Part shown: positions 35,401 through 42,877 of the stretch, one piece after another
How the letters are laid out: each line of letters starts with the position of its first letter
Position numbering within the stretch: the first letter of the stretch is position 1
Source: an uncultured Paraprevotella sp.
Lineage (GTDB): Bacteria > Bacteroidota > Bacteroidia > Bacteroidales > Bacteroidaceae
Reading direction: 5' to 3'
Length of the DNA: 64,000 nt
NCBI GenBank assembly: GCA_944320775.1
Contig: CALUIV010000001.1
Coordinates: forward strand, 62,001-126,000
The notes under the pieces: generated by a model
What the model was told of the DNA's origin: nothing
The model's database searches: none
Seen by the model: the letters and a program-made list of their open reading frames with translations, nothing else
Made by a program: the position numbers and the translations under genes

Positions 35401-36644
35401 GTAAAAGGATGATGATGCAGCTCAATGTAAAGCAAGTAGGTGAAATCAGTAAAAGTTTGACTGAGATATCAGATTTGTTATCAGGTGAAGATATTTCCCG
35501 TCAATTGACTGGAATGTTAAACAGACTATGGGAAGGGATAAATGAGATTCATATTGTAGGAGGAATCAGACTTTTGCTTTTAGGAAATGAAGGAACGCGT
35601 TATCGTTTGACTTCCGGACGGATTTCAGATGAACCGGTGGCAGACAGTTTGCTTGATCAGATAGTAGGTGGTAAAAAACGTCGGATACTTTCTGGAAAGG
35701 GTTTTACTGTGCGTGTTCTTTCTATCGGTTTGTCCGATGAGGAAGATGAACGTCCTATTGGAGCTTTATTTTTTGAATCGGATTTTAAGCCGGCTACAGA
35801 AATGGAAGAGTTGGTCGATGATTTGATTATACGTAGTTTTACTTTAGTCGTTTATCGTATTGTATGGTTGCGTGCTTCTGAATATGATCAGATAGAACTG
35901 GCGCGTGACGAACGGGATCGTGTGCGTTATGAGGAAGATCAGTTACATGTACAGAATCAGGTACTTGATAATTGTCTTTCAGCGATCAAACATGAGTCCA
36001 TGTATTATCCAAGTCGTATTCGTCAGTTGTTGTTACAGTTGGATCGGTCAGAAGAAAAGGACGTTCGAATTCGTTTAGCAGAAGATCTTGAAGAAGTCAT
36101 TTGTTATTATAAGGAGATTTATACAATATTGTGTGAGCAAGCGGCCCGTCAGTTAGCTGTAGCTCAATTTAAACGGCGTGTATTTCCCCTTTCAGAAGTG
36201 TTTAACCGGGCGGAGATAGCTTTCGGTAAAGTTTGTCGACGTATGAAGGTTGAAGCTTCCGTTAAATTTCAGACGACAGATTTGACAGTACGCGGCGATG
36301 AGGAACTTGTGTTGTTTTTGATTGAGAATCTATTGGCGGCTGCTTTGCGTCGAGGTGAATCTGAGAACAAAGGCCAGATGGCTTTTGGTGTGTTTGCAGA
36401 AGCTGACGGATCGTTTGTACGTGTGACTTTTGTTGATCAGCGTCCATTGTATTCTTTTGAAGAGATTTGTAATTTGTTTACACCTGATATGCGTCATATC
36501 TGGTTTTTACTTTGTCGTCAGATTATTCGCGAACATGATGTTTATTTTAACCATTGCGGATGCCGTATAGAAGCTGAACCGTTGTCGGCTGAAGGTGGTG
36601 TTCGAATATGGTTCACTATACCTAAAACAGAATCAAATATATGA
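32442..36644 (+). CDS. Large two-half sensor-histidine-kinase-like protein
   Basis: A 1400-residue protein, probably of the Bacteroidales family carrying DUF5112/DUF5113-type domains (recalled, not searched). A lipobox-like signal (LGGC, Cys28) starts it. Residues ~30-440 are helical, TPR-like. A membrane helix lies at ~450-472. An ATPase with N box TLIDNARKF (~671), G1 DDGEGL (~703) and G2 GHGFGLMN (~739) follows, but no H-box precedes it. A second half begins with a hydrophobic segment (~784-803), then a short sensor region, a helix (~964-986), a GAF-like stretch, and an H-box-like IKHESMYYPSRIR with His1184. Its own C-terminal ATPase region lacks the G motifs. One reading frame covers both halves. 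The response regulator overlaps its stop by 4 bp. Confidence 0.75.
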   Translation: MNIWAKRGLFSCFIFISCFWISCLLGGCNSSAVGSSMDEIDRLNGLAFKFWYKDLDSVAYYAACAERKSHACSYMDGLATAYLNRSFIAFERMDYLESVRLAELVLSMGRSQILLLRTDVLMMRLCVRTAHIESFFFYRNSAQKRMARILEDYALLKETDRADFHIARVGFHLASAAYYDTQGLTKGALDEMACIEREQLEGDTALQLAMLYVHGQIGYESDIHGQESVLRRFDDLFRSYTSARAYGYKKLEGFSVGALSEFLVHPAFADLVRRERPGWWDYLYGQFVGWYEGRTCDEIYLAEAMGRKAFECLESYGDVYGMLQAGLGLGLNAIVAGNYSKAETYLSRSFEQINNFHRRYYSDRIPQLSLLPVHDSTSTSVSALLASDVYTVPELIARLREHLSVVYSAQGNRVASDYNRNAFLDLLEGVRQDKETESRYRDLAAGRRQLYWVLMSISLTVVLWGIIFIWLFRRWNKGALIQTEMLRQAVKWCDVCLAPGTVVKYSCACGNIIPESFAHWVESSDLTLDNLALRSTRLRSEKEACEMRVTGLRRRNLEKRAKFGLVYALLPLVERLLNEVRRCRSSAEHYNLDYALDLIRKIDDDNALLAGWIQLHRGEISLHIERFELNTVFDVVRKARQAFVQRGIVFDVQPTQLTVRADRALTLFMVNTLIDNARKFTPPAGHVTVWAESGDGYVEISVADDGEGLTEEECRMLAGASVVDAGRVGHHTNDGRKGHGFGLMNCRGIIEKYRKTNALFRVCLFGVESTKGKGSRFYFRLPIGGKILVLLFLFVFRVFPLMANTEDNKYKKIENRAGQFHRPGLNLQADPNMRAAYIWADSLYFANIEGHYTDALVCADSAFSYINRFMMLAGYSVEQRLNFRSDDFLSEPVEVNWCNEGVDMDYSLLLGLRNETAIAALGCRDWLCYYYNNSVYTRLYKALGRDPQLAAYCDTMVRSQANLRVSIGVIVLIAAVGLFCFYILYFRKRMMMQLNVKQVGEISKSLTEISDLLSGEDISRQLTGMLNRLWEGINEIHIVGGIRLLLLGNEGTRYRLTSGRISDEPVADSLLDQIVGGKKRRILSGKGFTVRVLSIGLSDEEDERPIGALFFESDFKPATEMEELVDDLIIRSFTLVVYRIVWLRASEYDQIELARDERDRVRYEEDQLHVQNQVLDNCLSAIKHESMYYPSRIRQLLLQLDRSEEKDVRIRLAEDLEEVICYYKEIYTILCEQAARQLAVAQFKRRVFPLSEVFNRAEIAFGKVCRRMKVEASVKFQTTDLTVRGDEELVLFLIENLLAAALRRGESENKGQMAFGVFAEADGSFVRVTFVDQRPLYSFEEICNLFTPDMRHIWFLLCRQIIREHDVYFNHCGCRIEAEPLSAEGGVRIWFTIPKTESNI

Positions 36645-37363
36645 AACCATTTAAAGTAATTATTGTTGAAGATGTTAAACTGGAACTGAAAGGTACCGAA
36701 GAGATTTTTCGTACAGATATTCCTGAAGCAGAAATCATCGGAACTGCCATGAATGAGCGGGATTTATGGCATCTTATGGAAAATGGAACACCGGATCTGG
36801 TTCTATTGGACTTAGGGCTGGGAGGTTCTACAACCGTTGGGGTTGATATATGTCGTCGATTACGTCGTGAATATCCGACTTTACATGTACTGATCTTTAC
36901 GGGTGAGGTACTTAATGAACGTTTATGGTTGGATGTTTTGGATGCGGGTGCAGATGGAATAATCCTGAAAAGCGGTGAATTATTGACAAAGAATGATGTC
37001 AGACTTGTTATGGACGGACGTCGTCTGGTCTTTAATCAACCTTTGTTGGAAAAAATGGTAGAACGTTTTAGAGAAGCTGTTCAACAGGATTATCGACGAC
37101 AGGATGCGTTCATTGATTATGATATAGATGAATATGATGAACGTTTCTTACGTCATCTGGCATTAGGGTATACGAAAGAAATGATTTCAGGGTTGCGTGG
37201 CATGCCCTTTGGGGTAAAAAGTCTGGAAAAACGTCAGAATGATCTCATTGCAAGACTTTTTCAGAACGGGGAACGTTCTGGTGTCAATGCAACCAGACTT
37301 GTTGTACGAGCGTTACAGCTTGGTATCTTGGATTTGAATAGACTGGAGGCTGATGATGAATAA
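36641..37363 (+). CDS. Response regulator with LuxR-like output domain
   Basis: A 240-residue regulator. Its receiver domain is complete: acidic pocket Glu10-Asp11, phosphoacceptor Asp57 (VLLDLGLG), switch Thr87 (IFTGE) and Lys110 (ILKSGE). The C-terminal ~75 residues (DERFLRHLALGYTKEMIS to VVRALQLGILD) read as a divergent LuxR-type helix-turn-helix, with an enlarged turn (LRGMPFGVKSLEKRQ). Its ATG overlaps the stop of the sensor gene by 4 bp (ATGA), so the pair is coupled. Target genes are unknown; the next gene, a membrane protein, is an obvious candidate. Confidence 0.85.
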   Translation: MKPFKVIIVEDVKLELKGTEEIFRTDIPEAEIIGTAMNERDLWHLMENGTPDLVLLDLGLGGSTTVGVDICRRLRREYPTLHVLIFTGEVLNERLWLDVLDAGADGIILKSGELLTKNDVRLVMDGRRLVFNQPLLEKMVERFREAVQQDYRRQDAFIDYDIDEYDERFLRHLALGYTKEMISGLRGMPFGVKSLEKRQNDLIARLFQNGERSGVNATRLVVRALQLGILDLNRLEADDE

Positions 37364-37976
37364 CGGAAAATGGCCCTTTGCATCAATTTTTACGGTATCT
37401 ACATTCATATTAATAGTTTTGCTGATTGGTTTGTCCTGGTTGCTTTCGGTAATTGGTGAACCTGTGCGTAATTTGTTGTCAACTGAAGGTATCCGTTGGG
37501 TATTCAGCAATGCATCCGTAAATTTTCTTATAGAAGAATTTTCATATTGTTTGCAGGGAGTATTAATGTTAGGTGCGTTGAAGGCTTCCGGATTGAATCG
37601 TGCTTTGGGAGCTTTGGTACGATGGCCAGGAAGTACTGTAATGACTTATCGTCAGCGGCGTGCATTGATTTTCTCTGGTATCGTGGCTTTAATTTATATT
37701 TGTGTCGTGCTTTTATTGATATTGCTTCCGCATGCAATCCTGTTGAGTGCGACTGGAAGAATATATCCTTCTCCTTTTACGGAAGGATTGGTGTCTGCTA
37801 TGACAATCGGGATTATGTTAGTGGCATTGATTTATGGAACAATGAGCAATACACTACGTACATTTTTTGATGTGACGCATATTATGTATGCAGGACTGGA
37901 ATACTATGGTATTTGGATTATAGCAGCAATTATGTTAGCTGAATTTTATGCTGCGTTACAGTATGTTTTTGGCTGA
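37353..37976 (+). CDS. Half-length AbgT-like membrane protein
   Basis: A 207-residue inner-membrane protein with about five helices. The segment VRNLLSTEGIRWVFSNASVNF and the following hydrophobic block resemble the N-terminal part of AbgT (p-aminobenzoyl-glutamate) transporters, which are about 500 residues. LLPHAILLSATGR resembles the AbgT region around IMPP. Everything after that is missing and the protein ends in a helix and LQYVFG. It may be a sensor partner, a half-transporter that dimerises, or a shortened relic. The start overlaps the response-regulator gene by 11 bp, with GGAGG just upstream, so translation is deliberate. The AbgT match is by eye. Confidence 0.6.
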   Translation: MMNNGKWPFASIFTVSTFILIVLLIGLSWLLSVIGEPVRNLLSTEGIRWVFSNASVNFLIEEFSYCLQGVLMLGALKASGLNRALGALVRWPGSTVMTYRQRRALIFSGIVALIYICVVLLLILLPHAILLSATGRIYPSPFTEGLVSAMTIGIMLVALIYGTMSNTLRTFFDVTHIMYAGLEYYGIWIIAAIMLAEFYAALQYVFG

Positions 37977-38020
37977 CATGAATGTTATTAATGAAAAATT
38001 TTACTAACGAAAAAGGATCT

Positions 38021-40372
38021 ATGATAACGGATTTTTTAGCAGATTTGAACGAAAGCCAAAAAGCTGCTGTAGAATATCTTAGTGGCCCAGAATTGGTAAT
38101 AGCCGGTGCTGGTTCCGGTAAAACGCGGGTTCTGACTTATAAAGTGGCTTATTTGATCGGTCAAGGTATAGAACCATGGAATATTTTGGCTCTGACTTTT
38201 ACAAATAAGGCTGCTAGAGAGATGCAGGAACGAATTGCACGGCAAGTCGGTTCTGAGTGTGCGGCTTGCTTGTGGATGGGAACTTTTCATTCGATTTTTT
38301 CTCGTATCTTACGTACTGAGGCACGTGTTTTAGGATATACACCGAATTATACCATATATGATCAAGCTGATGCGCGTAATTTAGTGAAGACGATTATCCG
38401 GGAGATGGGGTTGGATGAAAAAGTATATAAACCGCAATCGATTGCCTCACAGATATCTGTAGCTAAAAATCGCTTGATTACTCCGGCTAAATATCTGTCT
38501 TCTTCTGCTATGCTTCGTATAGATGAGCAGAATCAAACTCCGATGATAGGTGAAATATACAGTCGCTATCGGATTCGTTGTATGCAGGCTGATGCAATGG
38601 ATTTTGATGATCTTTTGCTGAATACATTTATACTTTTTGATCAGTTTCCAGATGTACGTTGCAATTACGCCAGCCGTTTCCGGTATATTCTTGTTGACGA
38701 GTATCAGGATACAAATTATGCTCAGCATGCCATTATTTGGCAATTGGCTCAAGAGCAACAGAATTTATGCGTTGTTGGAGATGATGCGCAAAGTATTTAT
38801 AGTTTTCGGGGGGCTGATATAGGTAATATTTTGAATTTTACCCGGCAATATTCAGGAGCGCGTATCTTTAAGCTGGAACAGAATTATCGGTCAACACAAA
38901 CGATTGTTGCTGCTGCAAATAGTTTAATAGCTCATAATAAAAGTCAGATACCTAAGGAAATTTATAGTAAAAATGATTTAGGAGATCCTATTCAGGTCTT
39001 TTCTGCCTACAGTGATTTAGAGGAAGCGGAGATTGTGGCTCGGAAAATACAGGAACTTTGTTTACGCCGTCATGTTGACTATAATGATATTGCTGTGCTT
39101 TATCGGACTAATAGCCAGAGTCGCGTGTTTGAGGAAGTATTACGCCGTAATTCTTTGCCGTATCGTATTTATGGCGGACTTTCGTTTTACCAGCGTAAGG
39201 AGGTAAAAGATGTTATTGCTTATTTTCGTATGGCTGTTAATCCGCATGATGAGGAGGCTTTCAAACGAATCATTAATTATCCAGCTCGCGGTATCGGGCA
39301 GACTACACTCGAAAAGTTACAGGTAGCGGCCTCAGATCATGGGGTAAGTCTGTGGACTATTCTTGAAGCCCCTGAAACTTATGGGGTAAAAGTCAATAAG
39401 GGAACATTGGGGCGTTTGATGGGTTTTCATGCCCTGGTGACAGGATTTATAGAGCAGGCTGGTTTGCTTGCTGCTGATGAACTTGGAGAATTGATTATCC
39501 GTGAAGCAGGTATTCTGACTGATTTACGTCAGGATAATAGTCCTGAAAGTATGAGCCGGCAAGAAAATGTGGAAGAATTATTGAATGGATTGCGCGGATT
39601 TGTTGACGGACGTCGTGAAGAAGGAGTAGAAGAGGCTTTGGGTATGTCGGATTTCTTGCAGGTCGTTTCTTTGTTGAGTGATCAGGACAATCAGGAAGAT
39701 CCGGAAGAAAGCAAAGTTACGTTAATGACTGTACATTCTGCCAAAGGATTAGAGTTTTGTGCTGTTTTCATCGTTGGGTTAGAAGAAGATCTTTTTCCCA
39801 GTGCTATGGCTTCGGATACGCCTCGTGGCTTGGAAGAAGAGCGTCGGTTGTTTTATGTTGCTTTGACGCGGGCAGAAACATTTTGTTTCTTAAGCTATGC
39901 CATGAACAGATATCGGTATGGAAAATCTGAATTTTGCAATCCAAGTCGGTTTTTACGGGAATTGGATGCTCGGTGGCTTTCTGCTTCAGGCAAGGCATTG
40001 TCTGCTTTGGCACCTGTAGAAAAATCGGACAGTCATACTCGTACTCAGTTTATGGATCGTGTGAATTCGTGTTCTGTTGGTTCATTCGCACGTGTGACTG
40101 GCTTGAAAGTACGTCCTGCTGAAACTGTGCGTGCGTTATCTGAAGTGAAAACTAAAAGACAAGGACAAATAATTGGAAATTCCGGGAACGTGAAAGTACA
40201 AAATACAGTTTCTGGATTACAGGAAGGTTGCCTGATTGAACATGAAAGGTTTGGTATCGGAAAAGTTATTCGATTAGAAGGTGATGGAGATAATAAAAAG
40301 GCTACAGTAACGTTTGAACATGTAGGAACGAAGCAATTGCTTTTACGGTTTGCTCGTTTCAAAGTGCTTTGA
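38021..40372 (+). CDS. UvrD/PcrA-type ATP-dependent DNA helicase
   Basis: A 783-residue superfamily 1A helicase acting in DNA repair and replication-fork maintenance. Motif Q/I is LNESQKAAVE then GAGSGKTRVL (Walker A). Motif Ia is LTFTNKAAREM, motif II is VDEYQDTN, motif III is VGDDAQSIYSFRGAD, motif IV is LEQNYRS, motif V is TVHSAKGLEF, and motif VI is LFYVALTRAE. The C-terminal ~60 residues (LIEHERFGIGKVIRLEGDGDNKKATVTFE) form the Tudor-like domain of PcrA. I choose ATG 38021, which has an AAAAGGA ribosome-binding site; the frame is open upstream to 37982. Confidence 0.94.
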   Translation: MITDFLADLNESQKAAVEYLSGPELVIAGAGSGKTRVLTYKVAYLIGQGIEPWNILALTFTNKAAREMQERIARQVGSECAACLWMGTFHSIFSRILRTEARVLGYTPNYTIYDQADARNLVKTIIREMGLDEKVYKPQSIASQISVAKNRLITPAKYLSSSAMLRIDEQNQTPMIGEIYSRYRIRCMQADAMDFDDLLLNTFILFDQFPDVRCNYASRFRYILVDEYQDTNYAQHAIIWQLAQEQQNLCVVGDDAQSIYSFRGADIGNILNFTRQYSGARIFKLEQNYRSTQTIVAAANSLIAHNKSQIPKEIYSKNDLGDPIQVFSAYSDLEEAEIVARKIQELCLRRHVDYNDIAVLYRTNSQSRVFEEVLRRNSLPYRIYGGLSFYQRKEVKDVIAYFRMAVNPHDEEAFKRIINYPARGIGQTTLEKLQVAASDHGVSLWTILEAPETYGVKVNKGTLGRLMGFHALVTGFIEQAGLLAADELGELIIREAGILTDLRQDNSPESMSRQENVEELLNGLRGFVDGRREEGVEEALGMSDFLQVVSLLSDQDNQEDPEESKVTLMTVHSAKGLEFCAVFIVGLEEDLFPSAMASDTPRGLEEERRLFYVALTRAETFCFLSYAMNRYRYGKSEFCNPSRFLRELDARWLSASGKALSALAPVEKSDSHTRTQFMDRVNSCSVGSFARVTGLKVRPAETVRALSEVKTKRQGQIIGNSGNVKVQNTVSGLQEGCLIEHERFGIGKVIRLEGDGDNKKATVTFEHVGTKQLLLRFARFKVL

Positions 40373-40415
40373 TAAGCTGTTTGCATTTTATGAAATCTGT
40401 GTTTAATGAATCAAG

Positions 40416-41354
40416 ATGATGACTTTAAGTGTAATTGTTCCGGTTTATAATGTAAAGGATTATCTTTCAGCTTGTTTGGAAAGCATTTTTGAACAGCCGG
40501 AAGGTATTGGTGAAGTTATTTTGATTGATGATTGTTCTACTGATGGGAGTGGGCAGTTGTGCGATGTTTGGTCGGAAAAGGATTCTCGAATACGTGTCCA
40601 TCATTTAACACAGAACGGAGGGTTGAGCCATGCCCGGAATATTGGAATAGAATTAGCACAAGGAGATTATCTGGCTTTTGTAGATTCTGACGATACCGTT
40701 CTACCCGGAACTTTTGCGGCTTGCATGCATCTTGTTTCAGAGCATCCCGAGATCGAAGTAGTCGAGTTTCCAATTTGGGTACACTATGGTGCTCACAATG
40801 CATATCTTTATCAGCCTGTTCCTGTCGGAAAGGAAGATTATTTGAGTTGGATTCGGCGTCAGGGATTTCTGCATAGTTATGCCTGTAATAAAGTTTATCA
40901 TAGTCGTCTGTGGAAGTCCATTCGATTTCCAGAACATCGGAAATATGAGGATATGTTTACGATTCCATATGTTTTAAAGCAAACGGATCAAATATTCGCA
41001 TTTAACGAAGGGGTGTATTTTTATTATAGTCGTACAGATTCAATCACACAAACCCTTTCGTTGCTGTCATATAAAGATTTATTGGATGCCAATCTTCTTT
41101 TCTTTAATTGTATGCAATGTGATTTGAGTTGTTCCAGAATAGAGATTGATCGTTATTATCTTGAGTTGTGCAATTTGCAGATTGTTTATTTGGAATTGGG
41201 CGGAAAATGGGTTTTACCAAGCTGGCGTCCGTCATTATCATTGATATTTCAAAAGAATCTGACGTTCATGGCGCGTTTTAAAGCATTACTTTTGAGGATT
41301 TCCAGTTATTATTGTTGTCTTGTGTTTGCTAAATTCAGAAAATGGGGAAACTAA
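40416..41354 (+). CDS. Glycosyltransferase family 2
   Basis: A 312-residue GT-A enzyme transferring a sugar from a nucleotide donor to a growing glycan. The signature LSVIVPVYNVKDYLSACLES begins at residue 4, EVILIDDCSTDGS follows, and the DxD-type motif is FVDSDDT (about 88). GGLSHARNIGIE is typical. The acceptor is unknown. It overlaps the next glycosyltransferase by 13 bp, and both follow the helicase gene by 43 bp. They probably serve a surface polysaccharide or glycoprotein glycan. Confidence 0.9.
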   Translation: MMTLSVIVPVYNVKDYLSACLESIFEQPEGIGEVILIDDCSTDGSGQLCDVWSEKDSRIRVHHLTQNGGLSHARNIGIELAQGDYLAFVDSDDTVLPGTFAACMHLVSEHPEIEVVEFPIWVHYGAHNAYLYQPVPVGKEDYLSWIRRQGFLHSYACNKVYHSRLWKSIRFPEHRKYEDMFTIPYVLKQTDQIFAFNEGVYFYYSRTDSITQTLSLLSYKDLLDANLLFFNCMQCDLSCSRIEIDRYYLELCNLQIVYLELGGKWVLPSWRPSLSLIFQKNLTFMARFKALLLRISSYYCCLVFAKFRKWGN

Positions 41355-42337
41355 AAAATATTTCTGTCAGTTTTATTGTTCCATATCATGCATTATCTCG
41401 ATTATTGTTAACGCGTTGTTTGGACAGTATTGTTTCGTTAGGAGATTTAATAGATTGGGAGGCATGGGTCGTGGATGACGGAACCCCTGACAGTCAGGCA
41501 AATCTTTGGGTTGAGGCATATGCCGATTCGCGAATTCATTATCATTATCAGAAGTGGGGAGGATTGAGTGCTGCTCGTAATACGGGATTGTCCTTGGCAA
41601 CAAAGATGTATGTTCAATTTATTGATTCAGATGATTATCTGTTTACTGAAGTGTATGTAAAAGCTTTGGACCTTGTGAATGATTGGGTTCCGGATGTTTT
41701 TGCTTTTCATTATGTTAAAGTATGGGGCATCCCTCCTGTTACAATTTCAGATACGAAACTAAAAAAGCAAAGACGGATAGATTATGAGGGGCCCGGACCT
41801 CATTATATGATGGCACACAATATTCGTGTCAGCGCCTGTGGTTACCTGATCAGTCGGAAATGTTTGGGAGATTTACGGTTCCGTGTTTCCTTATATCATG
41901 AAGATGAGGATTTTACTCCCTTGATGCTTTTAAGAGCACGGCGCCTGGTTGTGACCAGTCTGCCGGTGTATGCATATTTTCAACGTTCCGGTTCCATCAT
42001 GTTGGATAAAGATCCGGTTAGACTGAGAAAACGTTTCACTGATATGTTGTTTATTCTCAACCGGCATACGGAGGTCCAATGTCAGTTGGATGGAACAAAG
42101 GCATTGGCTCTTAAACGGCGTAATGCAACATTTGCTTTGGCAATTCTGTATGAACTGATTTGTCAGGCACCTACGAAACAGTTCTTGTTTGCTGTATTGG
42201 ACCAGTTGAGAAACACCGGATATTATCCTTTACCTGACCGGAACGAACCGTTTTTATATAGGATAGTCCGTTTGGTCACTTGTTCGCCTAAATTGGTGGT
42301 TTTACTCTTTTTATTGTTTCGTTTTAAGAAGATATAG
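41342..42337 (+). CDS. Glycosyltransferase family 2
   Basis: A 331-residue GT2 enzyme, paralogous in layout to the preceding gene. VSFIVPYHALSRLLLTRCLDS is the N-terminal strand-loop. EAWVVDDGTPDS binds the donor, GGLSAARNTGLSLA follows, and FIDSDDYLF holds the DxD motif. The C-terminus is basic and hydrophobic (KLVVLLFLLFRFKKI), suggesting membrane association. The 13-bp overlap with the upstream gene implies coupled translation. Confidence 0.9.
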   Translation: MGKLKNISVSFIVPYHALSRLLLTRCLDSIVSLGDLIDWEAWVVDDGTPDSQANLWVEAYADSRIHYHYQKWGGLSAARNTGLSLATKMYVQFIDSDDYLFTEVYVKALDLVNDWVPDVFAFHYVKVWGIPPVTISDTKLKKQRRIDYEGPGPHYMMAHNIRVSACGYLISRKCLGDLRFRVSLYHEDEDFTPLMLLRARRLVVTSLPVYAYFQRSGSIMLDKDPVRLRKRFTDMLFILNRHTEVQCQLDGTKALALKRRNATFALAILYELICQAPTKQFLFAVLDQLRNTGYYPLPDRNEPFLYRIVRLVTCSPKLVVLLFLLFRFKKI

Positions 42338-42351
42338 AGCGAACCGATCGG

Positions 42352-42726
42352 TCAATGTTGTAGTTCGATAATTCCTGCACGAATATCCGGACGATTGATA
42401 TCTTTGGGTTTTAGTATTGCATCACCGTATTGAACCAGGTCAATATCAGCTCGGATGATTCCTTGGGCTTTATCTGTTTCTGTACGGCCACATTCTTTTT
42501 CGATATCTTTCAGGTAAGTTTTGATCTGTTCTACATTCATCTCTGTTTCCAGAATCGCTGTTCGGTTTAGAAAATGTTTCTCAGAAAAGAAATCAACTGG
42601 TTCGGTATATACTGCTTTGCTCAGTAATATTCCGGGAAACTTTTCGATTAATCTTTGGCACATGAATTGCATGTTCTTTTCTGCTTCTTCATTGCTTCCT
42701 AAAGATAGTATGCATTTCTTTTTCAT
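42352..42726 (-). CDS. folK: Short HPPK-like protein (folate pathway kinase FolK)
   Basis: A 124-residue protein resembling 6-hydroxymethyl-7,8-dihydropterin pyrophosphokinase, which activates the pterin in folate synthesis. CILSLGSNEEAEKNMQ is the N-terminal HPPK motif, EPVDFFSEKHFLNRTAILET the pterin-binding loop, and CGRT plus the metal-binding ADIDLVQYGD the catalytic part. It ends soon after INRPDIRAGII, so it is shorter than the ~160 residues of E. coli FolK and lacks the usual C-terminal segment. Bacteroidetes have short forms, so it may be active. The start at 42726 is chosen by homology, although the frame is open upstream. Confidence 0.8.
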   Translation of the reverse strand: MKKKCILSLGSNEEAEKNMQFMCQRLIEKFPGILLSKAVYTEPVDFFSEKHFLNRTAILETEMNVEQIKTYLKDIEKECGRTETDKAQGIIRADIDLVQYGDAILKPKDINRPDIRAGIIELQH

Positions 42727-42877
42727 TTTACTTTCTTTTTCGATTTGCAAATTAAAAGAAAAAGTTTGGTATTCACATGCAATTTTCTTTTTAGTTTTGA
42801 GATAAACAAGGATGATATAGATGAAAACTTTTCTGAGATGTTTCATTGCTATATCATCCTTTACTTTATAATAATGA

